Below the pieces are notes generated by a model that did no database searches, was not told where the DNA came from, and saw only the letters and a program-made list of their open reading frames with translations. A program made the position numbers and the translations under genes. Below, piece by piece: positions 8,155 to 16,717 of a stretch of DNA of 64,000 bases; positions within the stretch are counted from its first letter, which is position 1; every line of letters begins with the position of its first letter. Origin of the DNA: an uncultured Pelagibacteraceae bacterium (lineage in GTDB: Bacteria > Pseudomonadota > Alphaproteobacteria > Pelagibacterales > Pelagibacteraceae); NCBI GenBank assembly GCA_902531765.1, contig CACAFC010000002.1, positions 1-64,000 on the forward strand, given 5' to 3'.

Positions 8155-8724
8155 ATGAACAACTTTATTGAACAAGATGTATCATTAGAAAAATGTCCTG
8201 CATTAGTTTTAAATGCTGATTATAGACCTTTAAGCTATTACCCTTTATCATTATGGTCTTGGCAAGATACAGTAAAGTCAGTTTTTTTAGATAGAGTAAT
8301 TATAGTAAGTAGTTATGATAGAATTGTAAGAAGTCCGTCATTCAAAATGCAGCTTCCAAGTGTTATTGCTCTTAAAGATTACATAGTTCCACAATCCAAA
8401 CCAAGTTTCACAAGGTTTAATGTTTTTTTAAGGGACAAATTTTCTTGTCAATATTGTGGAAGTGGAGAGGAGTTAACTTTTGATCATTTGTTACCAAGAT
8501 CAAAAGGTGGGGAAACACACTGGGATAATGTTGTAACAGCATGTTCAGCATGTAATGTCAAAAAAGGTGGAAAATTATTAAAATCTTCAGGAATGAAACT
8601 CAATCAATATCCTTATCAACCATCAACTGAAGATTTACATAGAAATGGAAAGAATTTCCCTCCTAATTATCTACATAAAAGCTGGATGGACTATTTATAT
8701 TGGGATGTTGAGTTAGAAGCTTAA
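8155..8724 (+). CDS. HNH endonuclease family protein
   Basis: This 189-residue protein carries a C-terminal HNH/zinc module. It has CQYCG near residue 98, then FDHLLPRSKGG and HWDNVVTACSACNVKKG, with two C-x2-C zinc pairs framing the D-H...N core. The N-terminal half (LVLNADYRPLSYYPLSLW) is the conserved lead of a chromosomal HNH family common in alphaproteobacteria and cyanobacteria. DNA or RNA nicking is inferred. The biological role is not established. It lacks restriction or phage neighbours, so it is probably a housekeeping nuclease. Confidence 0.9.
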   Translation: MNNFIEQDVSLEKCPALVLNADYRPLSYYPLSLWSWQDTVKSVFLDRVIIVSSYDRIVRSPSFKMQLPSVIALKDYIVPQSKPSFTRFNVFLRDKFSCQYCGSGEELTFDHLLPRSKGGETHWDNVVTACSACNVKKGGKLLKSSGMKLNQYPYQPSTEDLHRNGKNFPPNYLHKSWMDYLYWDVELEA

Positions 8725-8726
8725 AA

Positions 8727-9257
8727 TTAAATTTTCTCAGAAATATTTATTGCTAATTTAGATCCGGTTTTGATAATTCTATCCATTATAGCGTAAAAGC
8801 CTTTTTTTGTTGCACCCTCTTCATAAGCAATATCCTTATGATCTAATTCATCTTGTCTAAATTTTATAATTTTCTTTTTTAATTCTTTCTCCTCAGGACC
8901 AAGCTGATTAATTTGATCTAAATAATGTTTATCAATAACTTCTTCAACGGATGCCGTGCATAACATTGCAGCTTTTTTGCCTAATAATGTAGAGCCAAAA
9001 CCCAATCCAACACCTAATAAATCCCATAAGGGTAAAAATTTTGTTGGTTCTATATTTCTTTTTTTAATTTCTTTTTCAAAAAATTGACAATGTTCTATTT
9101 CGTGTTCTTTCATATCTTCAATTGTTTTTTTTAAACTTTCATTTTTTACAATAGTGTTTAAAGCTAACAATTGACCTTCATAGATTTTAACAGCACCTCT
9201 TTCACCAGCATGATCAACTCTAATAAATTCCTGCACTCTTTTATTTGTTTTTTTCAT
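8727..9257 (-). CDS. coq7: Demethoxyubiquinone hydroxylase, Coq7 family
   Basis: This 176-residue di-iron enzyme hydroxylates demethoxy-ubiquinol late in ubiquinone synthesis. It starts MKKTNKRVQEFIRVDHAGE, as Coq7 proteins do. Ferritin-like iron ligands are visible as E in GERGAVKIYEGQ, E-x2-H in EHEIEH, E in SVEEVIDKHYL and E-x2-H in DELDHKD. This matches the Coq7 type that mitochondria share, rather than the flavin-dependent UbiF. It overlaps dsbB by 17 bases and is the promoter-distal gene of the yqaA-dsbB-coq7 run. Confidence 0.95.
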   Translation of the reverse strand: MKKTNKRVQEFIRVDHAGERGAVKIYEGQLLALNTIVKNESLKKTIEDMKEHEIEHCQFFEKEIKKRNIEPTKFLPLWDLLGVGLGFGSTLLGKKAAMLCTASVEEVIDKHYLDQINQLGPEEKELKKKIIKFRQDELDHKDIAYEEGATKKGFYAIMDRIIKTGSKLAINISEKI

Positions 9258-9726
9258 ATTCTTTAAAAATTTTTAAAAGTGTTATAATAAACAATAAACT
9301 AATTACAATATTAATACTTGTAAGCGATAATCCAAAAATCCTAAATGTCACATCTTTACAGCTTATTGTTTTTTCACTTAATTGTTTAAGCAAATCTTCT
9401 TTGGTGATAATTTCTGTCAAACTCTTTACTCCACAAACAGATGACTCCTGAAAAAAACCTTGCTCAATTCCAAAATGATAAAATGAAATTACAAAAGAGA
9501 ATATAAAAGTAAGAATTAATAACATAACTAAGAATTTCTGATTTTTTTTAATTAAAAAGATCGTAATTATTATCATAATACTTAATATGTAAGGAATTCT
9601 CTCAATTAAACATAAATTACAAGGCTGATGTCCAAGAATATATTCTATAAAAAAAGCAGAAATTAAAGCAATAAAGCTAAACAGAAAAATTACCTTTAAA
9701 TAAAATTCAGCTTTAAAATTAAACAT
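9241..9726 (-). CDS. dsbB: Disulfide bond formation protein DsbB
   Basis: This 161-residue inner-membrane protein has four hydrophobic helices. The first periplasmic redox pair is in HQPCNLCLIERIPY near residue 35. The second loop holds SSVCGVKS and TISCKDV. DsbB passes electrons from the periplasmic oxidase DsbA to quinone. No dsbA lies nearby. Co-location with coq7, a quinone biosynthesis gene, is functionally consistent but may be chance. It overlaps the upstream membrane-protein gene by eight bases. Confidence 0.92.
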   Translation of the reverse strand: MFNFKAEFYLKVIFLFSFIALISAFFIEYILGHQPCNLCLIERIPYILSIMIIITIFLIKKNQKFLVMLLILTFIFSFVISFYHFGIEQGFFQESSVCGVKSLTEIITKEDLLKQLSEKTISCKDVTFRIFGLSLTSINIVISLLFIITLLKIFKEYEKNK

Positions 9727-10324
9727 TATATTTAAAAATTAGATAAACTACCATTCCAACAATAACAATTAATATCCCAATTATCGTAAACCATTTTGAA
9801 CCATGTTTATCCATAAATTCATTAAACAAGTCTCCAAACTTATAAGAGAGATATGATACTAAAAAAAATCTTAACCCTCTAGAAATTAAACTTATTAAAA
9901 CAAATATTAAAAAATTAAATCCTATGAGACCACTTGCAATCGTAAAAACTTTATAAGGAAGAGGGGTAAAACCTGCTAAAAAAAGTATTCCTAGCCAAGC
10001 ATAAAAACCATCATTTTTTATCAAGCTTTCTTTTAAATTATATAGTTTATCCTCATAACTATAAAAATTCATGATATGTGCTCCAAACTCGAAAAAAAAT
10101 GCTCCAATTACATAGCCGAACATACCACCTAAAACTGAAAATATTGTTGTTATAAAAAAAATTTTTTTAAAATCCGCTTTTTTGGATATTACCATCGGAA
10201 CAACCATAACGTCAGGAGGAATAGGAAAAATAGAACTTTCAACAAATGACACAATGGCTAAATAATATTTAGAACTTTTGTGACCCGCTAAATCTAAACA
10301 TTTTTTGTAAAGATTTTTAAACAT
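9719..10324 (-). CDS. YqaA/DedA-family membrane protein (VTT domain)
   Basis: This 201-residue multi-helix membrane protein contains SSIFPIPPDVMVVPMV near the start and AGFTPLPYKVFTIASG near residue 120. These are the paired re-entrant motifs of the SNARE-associated/VTT domain seen in YqaA and DedA. Such proteins are linked to membrane homeostasis and lipid scrambling or undecaprenyl-phosphate recycling. Which of these applies is not readable here. It is the first gene of a minus-strand trio with dsbB and coq7. Confidence 0.88.
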   Translation of the reverse strand: MFKNLYKKCLDLAGHKSSKYYLAIVSFVESSIFPIPPDVMVVPMVISKKADFKKIFFITTIFSVLGGMFGYVIGAFFFEFGAHIMNFYSYEDKLYNLKESLIKNDGFYAWLGILFLAGFTPLPYKVFTIASGLIGFNFLIFVLISLISRGLRFFLVSYLSYKFGDLFNEFMDKHGSKWFTIIGILIVIVGMVVYLIFKYNV

Positions 10325-10382
10325 TTTTTGGTTTTAATATAATTTTAGTTCTTATACTATTTAATAAATTATTAAACAATCG

Positions 10383-10467
10383 GGGCGAATGGCGGAACTG
10401 GTAGACGCGCACGACTCAAAATCGTGTTTCGCAAGAAGTGAGAGTTCGATTCTCTCTTCGCCCACCA
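10383..10467 (+). tRNA. tRNA-Leu (anticodon CAA)
   Basis: This has a 7-bp acceptor stem (GGGCGAA with TTCGCCC), a long class-II variable arm and the T-arm motif GAGTTCGATTCTC. The anticodon stem CACGA/TCGTG closes a CTCAAAA loop whose positions 34-36 read CAA. The ACCA end is encoded. Only four bases separate the CCA from the ATG of the following acyl-CoA synthetase, so the two are probably on one transcript. Confidence 0.97.
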
Positions 10468-10471
10468 AATT

Positions 10472-12172
10472 ATGCAATTAAGTAGAATAAACAGTTTAGT
10501 AGAACTTTTTTTTTCCAAGTATAAAGAAATAAACTCAGTTGCCGATAAGCCATTTTTAAAATCGTTAAAAGACAATGAAAAAGATTTTTTAACTTGGCAA
10601 CAGGTTGCATTAAAAATTCAAATTTTATCTGAATACCTAAGAACAAATTTAGCTGATGGAGACCGATGTATACTATTATCTGAAAATCGACCTGAATGGC
10701 TTATCTCTGATATATCAATAATGAATGCAGGCGGTGTCACAGTACCATTATTTACAACTTATTCAGAGAAAGATTATGAATACATCATTAATGATTGTAA
10801 GCCAAAAATTTGTATTGTCTCTAATGAAATCCAATTAAAAAAAATTGAAAAATTTATTTCAGAAGAGATTAAAGTTTTATCTATTGAAAATATAAATGAA
10901 AGAGTTGAAAACATAGAAAATATATTCGATGCATATTTAGAAAAAAAGAAATCAGATGCTCATATAAGTTTTAATCAAAATCTTGAAAGGAAAGATCTTG
11001 CTTGTATAATTTATACATCTGGAACGACTGGTAATCCTAAAGGGGTAATGCTTAGTCATGGAGGAATTTTATCAAATTGTGAAGGAGCTCAAGAAATATT
11101 AAATCAATTAGTTCAAAATAGTGAACCTACTTTTTTGACATGGTTACCGTTATCTCATTCGTATGAGCATGCAGTTCAATTTGTTCAAATCTCGCTTGGT
11201 GCAAAAATTTATTATGCTGAAAGCCTGGAGAAGTTGTTATCCAACATGTCTATTGCAAAACCCACAATTATGACAGCTGTCCCAAGATTTTACCAAAATT
11301 TGTACAGCAAAATTTCAATTAATTTTTCAAAGCAGAAAGGTTTAAAGAAAAAATTGATTTCATCCACGATTTCACTTGGAATTAAAAAACTTAATAATGA
11401 AAATTTTACACTTAGGGAAGAATTGATTAATTTCTTTTGTGAAAAACTAGTAAGAAAAAAGATCAAAAATCAGTTTGGTGCAAAACTAAAGGCCTTTGTA
11501 TCTGGGGGTGGTGCCTTAGACCAAAAAATTGGAGAATTTTTAAACGCTATAGGATTACCTACTCTTCAAGGTTACGGTCTTACCGAGGCCTCACCTGTTG
11601 TGAGCTGTAATATTCCTGGAAAAATCAGAATCGACACAGTTGGGCCCCCTTTTAAAACAAACCAGGTAAATATAGCTGAAGATGGTGAAATTTTAGTAAA
11701 AGGTGAAAATGTCATGCTTGGTTATTGGAATATGAAAAAAGAGACAGCTGATGTCATAAGGAATGGCTGGTTGCATACCGGTGACATTGGAGAGATCACT
11801 GAAGATGGAAATTTAAAAATCACCGATAGAAAAAAAGAAATAATCGTTAGTCTTGGTGGAGATAACATTTCACCATCTAAAATTGAAAATTTGTTATGTT
11901 TAAATGAAAAAATTAAACAAAGTTTTATTTATGGAGACAAAAAAACTTATTTAGTTGCATTAATTGTCTCTGAGAGTGATGAAAATAGGAAAGAAATTGA
12001 GTTTTTTTTAGAAAATTTAAATAAAACTTTATCTTTAGTCGAAAAAGTTAAAAAATTTAAATTAATTAAAGAAGAATTTTCAATTGAAAATGGAATGTTA
12101 ACACCAACATTAAAACTAAAAAGAAAAAAAATTTTAGAAAAATATAAAGATGATTTAGAAAAACTTTATTAA
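10472..12172 (+). CDS. Long-chain acyl-CoA synthetase (AMP-forming)
   Basis: This 566-residue adenylate-forming enzyme activates a carboxylic acid with ATP and CoA. The P-loop-like AMP motif is IIYTSGTTGNPKG near residue 180. GYGLTEASPVVS is near 370. GWLHTGDIG and TDRKKEIIV follow near 430-450. The mix is typical of FadD15-like long-chain ligases. The exact chain length is unknown. The ATG lies four bases after the CCA of tRNA-Leu. RNase processing of the tRNA would leave an almost leaderless mRNA. Confidence 0.9.
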   Translation: MQLSRINSLVELFFSKYKEINSVADKPFLKSLKDNEKDFLTWQQVALKIQILSEYLRTNLADGDRCILLSENRPEWLISDISIMNAGGVTVPLFTTYSEKDYEYIINDCKPKICIVSNEIQLKKIEKFISEEIKVLSIENINERVENIENIFDAYLEKKKSDAHISFNQNLERKDLACIIYTSGTTGNPKGVMLSHGGILSNCEGAQEILNQLVQNSEPTFLTWLPLSHSYEHAVQFVQISLGAKIYYAESLEKLLSNMSIAKPTIMTAVPRFYQNLYSKISINFSKQKGLKKKLISSTISLGIKKLNNENFTLREELINFFCEKLVRKKIKNQFGAKLKAFVSGGGALDQKIGEFLNAIGLPTLQGYGLTEASPVVSCNIPGKIRIDTVGPPFKTNQVNIAEDGEILVKGENVMLGYWNMKKETADVIRNGWLHTGDIGEITEDGNLKITDRKKEIIVSLGGDNISPSKIENLLCLNEKIKQSFIYGDKKTYLVALIVSESDENRKEIEFFLENLNKTLSLVEKVKKFKLIKEEFSIENGMLTPTLKLKRKKILEKYKDDLEKLY

Positions 12173-12290
12173 TTCATTAAAAATATATGATTATAAAGCG
12201 CATAAACATTAACTTTTTTACATATCTAAAAATATAAAAATAATATTTTGATTAAATTTTTTTTCAAAATTTTTTACTTTAATTAAAGAA

Positions 12291-12347
12291 TTGACATAAC
12301 GTGTATAAAAAAATAAAAATAAGTTAATCGCGAATCAATTTGATTCG
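12291..12347 (+). promoter_or_regulatory. Candidate promoter and 5' UTR hairpin of the 25-aa basic peptide gene
   Basis: TTGACA (12291-12296) is a perfect -35. An A/T-rich -10 such as TAAAAA or AAAAAT lies 17-18 bases on. Downstream, CGAATCA-ATT-TGATTCG (12331-12347) is a perfect 7-bp hairpin in the predicted leader. The ribosome site GGGAGC comes before the ATG at 12371. The region 12173-12290 holds nothing I can name. Confidence 0.5.
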
Positions 12348-12370
12348 TTTAACTAAAAAGGGAGCTAAAG

Positions 12371-12448
12371 ATGCCTAAGAGAAGAAAAAAAGCAAAGAAG
12401 GCTAAGAAAAAAGCTAAGAAAAAAGCTAAAAAAAGAAGAAGAAGATAA
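12371..12448 (+). CDS. 25-residue Lys/Arg-rich peptide
   Basis: This ORF is too short for the track. Its product is 25 residues: MPKRR followed by K/A repeats (KKAKKAKKKAKKKAKK) and four arginines. Apart from Met, Pro and four Ala it is entirely Lys or Arg. Support for a real gene comes from a TTGACA promoter-like site, a leader hairpin, the GGGAGC ribosome site and a strong terminator 20 bases later. The composition resembles a histone H1 tail or basic ribosomal tail, so nucleic-acid binding is inferred. I do not recognise a named family. Single-exon A-rich sequence could by chance encode lysines, but the flanking signals argue against chance. Confidence 0.7.
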   Translation: MPKRRKKAKKAKKKAKKKAKKRRRR

Positions 12449-12466
12449 TAACTTAGTATTCTTTAC

Positions 12467-12510
12467 AAAAAACGCTTCTCATAACTTTTTGTGTGAGAGG
12501 CGTTTTTTTT
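12467..12510. terminator. Bidirectional rho-independent terminator
   Basis: CGCTTCTCA (12473-12481) pairs with TGAGAGGCG (12494-12502) with one G-T wobble around a 12-base loop. Eight T follow on the plus strand and six A precede it. It can stop the 25-aa peptide gene on the plus strand and carD, which ends at 12515, on the minus strand. Confidence 0.88.
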
Positions 12511-12514
12511 ACTC

Positions 12515-13372
12515 CTATATTTGTTCATCATCCTCTGAGATTGGCTCTTCAACAGTTAATTCACTTGTGCTTGAGGAAGAACCTGGTGTCTTAGCACCTT
12601 TATCTTCTTCCTTTACTTCCTTATTAAGATTTCTTTTAAGTGCTTTATCAAGTTTTTTTTGCGTATCTTCTCTTGAAACATTTAAAACAATTTGGAATTC
12701 AGAAAGAATCCGATCATAGGCTTTCTCAAACAGTTGTCTTTCACTATAAGATTGATCAATCATTAAATCATCACCTTTATTTAGATCTCTTACTACCTCG
12801 GTTAATTCATAAATTTTACCAGAAGAAATTTTTGACTCATATTCTTGAGCTCTTCTACTCCACATGGATCTTTTAATTTTTGGTTTGCTTTTTAAAATCG
12901 AAATACTTTTATTAACTTGATTAATTGTTGAAAGTGGACGTAAATGAGATTGTTTATTGACTGGCACCATACCGTTAGCTTTGTCTTTTTCAAACTTTAT
13001 AATATAGGTTTCAACATCAATACCACCAATATTAATTTTCTTAAATTCTGTAATTTGACCTACACCATGTTTAGGGTACACAACATAATCTTTAATTTTA
13101 TATTCTCTCTTTTCAGTATTTTGTTTTTTTACTTTTTTGATTTCAGGTTTAATTTCATTGCTCTTGGGAATTCTTAGATTCTCATTTGGAACTTCTGTTT
13201 TCTGTTTATTCTTTTTTCCAACTTTTTTTGGAATCTTTGAAATTTTCTTTACTTTTTTTAGGTTGATAGTTTTTGATTTTTTAACTTTTTTAGTTGTTTT
13301 TTTTTTGACTTTTGATTTGGTTTTTTTTTTAAAGGTTTTCTTTAAAATATTTTTCAAACTTATTTGGCTCAT
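12515..13372 (-). CDS. carD: CarD-family transcription regulator with Lys-rich N-terminal tail
   Basis: This 285-residue protein has three parts. Residues 1-90 are lysine-dominated (for example [18 protein letters not shown]). About 92-255 is a CarD/CdnL domain ([18 protein letters not shown], then GMVPVNK). The tail is acidic and serine-rich. CarD proteins bind RNA polymerase beta and stabilise the open promoter complex. The basic tail resembles histone H1 and could bind DNA. The start codon lies inside fdxA, a 44-base overlap. There is no alternative ATG before the CarD domain, so the overlap seems real unless a non-ATG start is used. Confidence 0.88.
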   Translation of the reverse strand: MSQISLKNILKKTFKKKTKSKVKKKTTKKVKKSKTINLKKVKKISKIPKKVGKKNKQKTEVPNENLRIPKSNEIKPEIKKVKKQNTEKREYKIKDYVVYPKHGVGQITEFKKINIGGIDVETYIIKFEKDKANGMVPVNKQSHLRPLSTINQVNKSISILKSKPKIKRSMWSRRAQEYESKISSGKIYELTEVVRDLNKGDDLMIDQSYSERQLFEKAYDRILSEFQIVLNVSREDTQKKLDKALKRNLNKEVKEEDKGAKTPGSSSSTSELTVEEPISEDDEQI

Positions 13373-13655
13373 TTTTATATTTTTCGTGATCCGAAGGTGG
13401 ATCTTTTTTCTCGCTTATGTTGGGCCAGATCTCAGAGTACTGTTTATTGATTTCTAACCATTTTTCGCTACCTGGCTCTATATCAGCTTTTATTGCATCA
13501 ACAGGACATTCAGGCTCGCAAACGCCACAATCTATACACTCATCAGGTTTAATTACAAGCATATTTTTTCCTTCATAGAAACAATCTACAGGACAAACTT
13601 CAACGCAGTCCATTAATTTACATTTAATACATTTATCATTTACAATGTAAGTCAT
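13329..13655 (-). CDS. fdxA: 7Fe ferredoxin (FdxA type)
   Basis: This 108-residue electron carrier starts [17 protein letters not shown]. One cluster motif is C-x2-C-x4-C-x3-CP, followed by CFYEG. The second is [12 protein letters not shown]. This arrangement gives one 3Fe-4S and one 4Fe-4S cluster, as in FdxA of other proteobacteria. A C-terminal extension of about 50 residues follows and is normal for the family. Its 3' end overlaps carD. The fdxA-carD order is common in alphaproteobacteria. Confidence 0.94.
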   Translation of the reverse strand: MTYIVNDKCIKCKLMDCVEVCPVDCFYEGKNMLVIKPDECIDCGVCEPECPVDAIKADIEPGSEKWLEINKQYSEIWPNISEKKDPPSDHEKYKNEPNKFEKYFKENL

Positions 13656-13657
13656 GA

Positions 13658-14062
13658 TCAGATTTTATTTTTAATTCTTTCTTTAATATCGCCCATTAAT
13701 TTACTGTCAATATAAAGTAGTCCGCCTAGTCTTCTCATTAAACTTGTTTCATAAATATCTGCTTCATTATTCGAGTAAATTATTCTCCAAAGTGTCTCAA
13801 CTATTTTTATTTTATCATTTTCTTCCATGTTTTTTACTTCTTTTGTAAATTCTAGAATTTGATTTGAGTTTTCTTCAATTTTTTTTCCATCTAAAAATAT
13901 TTTTTCTAAATTTTCATTCTTTACACCTATTTGTAAAAGAGCTTGTTTTATAATCGTTTCCTCACTTTTTGAAAAGTTTTCGTCAATTTTAGCTGCGTGA
14001 ATTAAAAGTGCAGCGACTTTGGAGAAATCATTATTTTCATTCTTATCCTTTTTAAAAAACAT
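13658..14062 (-). CDS. TerB-like protein
   Basis: This 134-residue helical protein contains [20 protein letters not shown] near residue 15, the acidic helix-loop of the TerB/tellurite-resistance domain family, and a second half with [11 protein letters not shown]. TerB-like domains bind metal or act as small adaptors. Their role in most bacteria is unknown, and tellurite resistance should not be assumed. It sits between the SUV3-like helicase and fdxA on the same strand with gaps of a few bases, indicating one operon. Confidence 0.75.
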   Translation of the reverse strand: MFFKKDKNENNDFSKVAALLIHAAKIDENFSKSEETIIKQALLQIGVKNENLEKIFLDGKKIEENSNQILEFTKEVKNMEENDKIKIVETLWRIIYSNNEADIYETSLMRRLGGLLYIDSKLMGDIKERIKNKI

Positions 14063-14066
14063 ACTT

Positions 14067-16544
14067 TTAATTAAGATTTAAATTTTTCAGAACACCAAAA
14101 GGATTTTCTTTGACATTCTCTTTATTTTGAAATTTTACCCTCTTTTTTGGATTATATTTAAAGAAAACTTCGTTATCTTTTTCCAAAATCTTATAACTCA
14201 TAGCCCTAAGTAGTTGCTTAAAGTCATCTTTTTTACATCCCAATAAATTTAACATCTCGGGTATCATTTTTATTTCCTTCATATCTTTTGTATCTGAATT
14301 TATAATTTGCACAAATAATCTCTCTAAAATGTCTATTCTAATATAGAAATTATTAAATTTTTCAAATCCACAAAGTAACATAAAATTTTTATTTTGAAAT
14401 TTATCATCATTCAGAAAATTTAAACCGAAAGTTGGGGGCTGTAAATTAAAGTATTTTTGATTATAATTTTTCCACAAAAGAGTTCTTAATGAAACTGGCT
14501 CTGGTTTTATCAATTTAAACAAAAAGACATGGTATCTTCCAAATTTTACGCCAAGGTCTCTTAAAATTTTTCTATCATTTTGATCTAACTTCTTTAAATA
14601 CTCAGACACCTTATCTCTTTTAAGAACACCATTATTTTCATAAAGCTGATAAGCTAAAGCTTTTATCGATGAGTTCTTATCTTTTATATCTTTTAAATCA
14701 TACAAACTTTTTAAAACTGACGTAATTTTATTTTTTAACCATTTTTCTAAAAAATTAATTAATTTACTTTTTTGATTTTGCTCTAACATATCATCTACTA
14801 ATAATTCTATGTTAGGACTCAAATAATCTTTACCAGGAATCAATTTACCAATTGTTGCATTATTCCAATATATCTGAGAGTCATTTTTTAACTCAATTAG
14901 ACCTGTATCAATTAAAATTTGGATTCTCTTTTCTAGTTCCGGCCCTATCGTCTTTCTTGCAGCTTTTTTTAGAGATTTAATATCAGTCTCTAAGGCACCT
15001 TTTTTAAGATCAAGTTCTAATTTAAGTCCATTTATTTTACCTATAAATTGATCATCGATCATAACATTATTGTTTTCTAAAATTTTAGTATCAAATTCCA
15101 TATCTTGTTTTAAACCTCTAGCAAGTACACTTGCTCTTTTATCGATGAATGTTTTTGTGAGTTCTTCATGAAGTCTATCTGAAAGTTTATCCTCTAGGAA
15201 TTTAGTTTTTTCAATCCAATAATTTTGATTTTCAATCCAATTGTTTTTATTTGAAACATATGACCAAGTTCTAACATTTGCAATTCTATTTGCTAAAGAA
15301 TCTACATTTCCCTCCAATTTATTAAGTTTCATGAGCTGTAAATGCATAAAATTATCTGTTATTTTTCCCTTATCACTATTTAAAAAATTGAATACCTTTT
15401 CTACAACATCAATGTGATTTCCATAAGTTTTCTTAACAAAATCAGGAATTTGACAGCATTCCCATAATAATGTCAGTGTTTCTTTTGCATTCGGTAAATT
15501 ATATAAGTCCAATTTTTTTAAAAAATACTTTAAAACTTTCTCATCTTCACACTCATGAATTTTTCTAAGCCAATCTTTATTTGGCTTTTCTTCAAGTGAT
15601 TTTAATAATGAAGCAGGGTTATTAAAATTTAAATCTGAATTTCTCCAAAATAATGTTCTAATATTTTCAAATGCATGATTTTCTAAAAGTTCAACCTCTT
15701 CAGCTGTAATTTCTTTACAATCGCCTGTGATACCAAAATTACCATCATTAAGATATCTACCTGCTCTTCCTGCAATTTGGCCTATCTCAGATAAATTTAG
15801 TTTCCTTAATTTTTTTCCATCAAACTTTTTTAGGTTTGAAAAATAAACTTGATCTAAATCCATATTTATACCCATTCCAATTGCATCAGTTGCCACTAAA
15901 AAATCAACATCACCTGATTGGTATAATTCTACTTGTGCATTCCTTGTTTTTGGACTTAGAGAACCCATAACAATTGCAGCTCCACCTTTTTGTCTTCTTA
16001 TTAACTCCGCTATTGCATAAACTTCTTCAGTTGAAAAAGCTATAATTGCTGTTTTTCTATTTATACGTGAAATTTTTTTGTGACCTGAGTAAGTAAGTTT
16101 AGATAATCTTTTTCTATCAATGAATTCTATATCGTCATTTAATTTTGAAACTATTCCTTTAATTGTGTTTGAACCCATAAACATTGTAAGTTTACTTCCT
16201 CTCATATTAAGTAATCTGTCTGTAAAAATATGTCCTCGTTCATGATCTGCGCACATTTGAATTTCATCAACACCTACAAATTCTAAATCTTTGTCTATTG
16301 GCATAGACTCTACTGTACATAAAAAATATTTTGCATTTGAAGGTATAATTTTTTCTTCACCAGTTATTAAAGCAACTTCATCGTATCTAGTTTTTTTAAT
16401 AACTTTGTCATAGACTTCCCTAGCTAAAAGTCTTAATGGAAAACCGATCATTCCAGTATCAAAAGAGAGCATCGTTTCTATTGCTAAATGGGTTTTGCCA
16501 GTATTTGTTGGACCAAGCACTGCTGTAATTTTATTTTTATTCAT
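14067..16544 (-). CDS. SUV3-like DExH RNA helicase
   Basis: This 825-residue superfamily-2 helicase has the Walker A GPTNTGKTHLAIE at residues 11-23, the unusual Walker B VDEIQMCAD near 92 (DEIQ rather than DEAD/DEAH) and C-terminal helicase motifs ATDAIGMGINMD and QIAGRAGR. This set is characteristic of mitochondrial SUV3 and its alphaproteobacterial relatives, which take part in RNA turnover in mitochondria. A long C-terminal half of unknown fold follows. The bacterial substrate is unproven. Confidence 0.88.
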   Translation of the reverse strand: MNKNKITAVLGPTNTGKTHLAIETMLSFDTGMIGFPLRLLAREVYDKVIKKTRYDEVALITGEEKIIPSNAKYFLCTVESMPIDKDLEFVGVDEIQMCADHERGHIFTDRLLNMRGSKLTMFMGSNTIKGIVSKLNDDIEFIDRKRLSKLTYSGHKKISRINRKTAIIAFSTEEVYAIAELIRRQKGGAAIVMGSLSPKTRNAQVELYQSGDVDFLVATDAIGMGINMDLDQVYFSNLKKFDGKKLRKLNLSEIGQIAGRAGRYLNDGNFGITGDCKEITAEEVELLENHAFENIRTLFWRNSDLNFNNPASLLKSLEEKPNKDWLRKIHECEDEKVLKYFLKKLDLYNLPNAKETLTLLWECCQIPDFVKKTYGNHIDVVEKVFNFLNSDKGKITDNFMHLQLMKLNKLEGNVDSLANRIANVRTWSYVSNKNNWIENQNYWIEKTKFLEDKLSDRLHEELTKTFIDKRASVLARGLKQDMEFDTKILENNNVMIDDQFIGKINGLKLELDLKKGALETDIKSLKKAARKTIGPELEKRIQILIDTGLIELKNDSQIYWNNATIGKLIPGKDYLSPNIELLVDDMLEQNQKSKLINFLEKWLKNKITSVLKSLYDLKDIKDKNSSIKALAYQLYENNGVLKRDKVSEYLKKLDQNDRKILRDLGVKFGRYHVFLFKLIKPEPVSLRTLLWKNYNQKYFNLQPPTFGLNFLNDDKFQNKNFMLLCGFEKFNNFYIRIDILERLFVQIINSDTKDMKEIKMIPEMLNLLGCKKDDFKQLLRAMSYKILEKDNEVFFKYNPKKRVKFQNKENVKENPFGVLKNLNLN

Positions 16545-16717
16545 TTCTATTTTTGGTATGTTTAATATTTAACCTACAAGATGTAGTTGCTCGTAAAGAA
16601 CAAAAATAGACTAAAACATGACCGAATCGTTTCAAAAAAAGTTCTCATTTTGGGTTCTTAAAAGTGAAGTCTAACATAATAAGATTTTTTGTCCAAATTA
16701 CTATTAAGCACAAAGTT

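Noticed and set aside
12515-13457. Several plus-strand ORFs opposite carD rich in Phe and Leu
   Set aside because: They are the antisense shadow of the Lys-rich carD coding strand and have no homology or start signals of their own.
16574-16648. A 24-codon minus-strand ORF (MRTFFETIRS...) and an overlapping 18-codon plus-strand ORF between helicase and thioesterase
   Set aside because: Neither has a ribosome site, an operon-like junction or a recognisable family. Short ORFs in both directions are expected by chance in such A/T-rich DNA.
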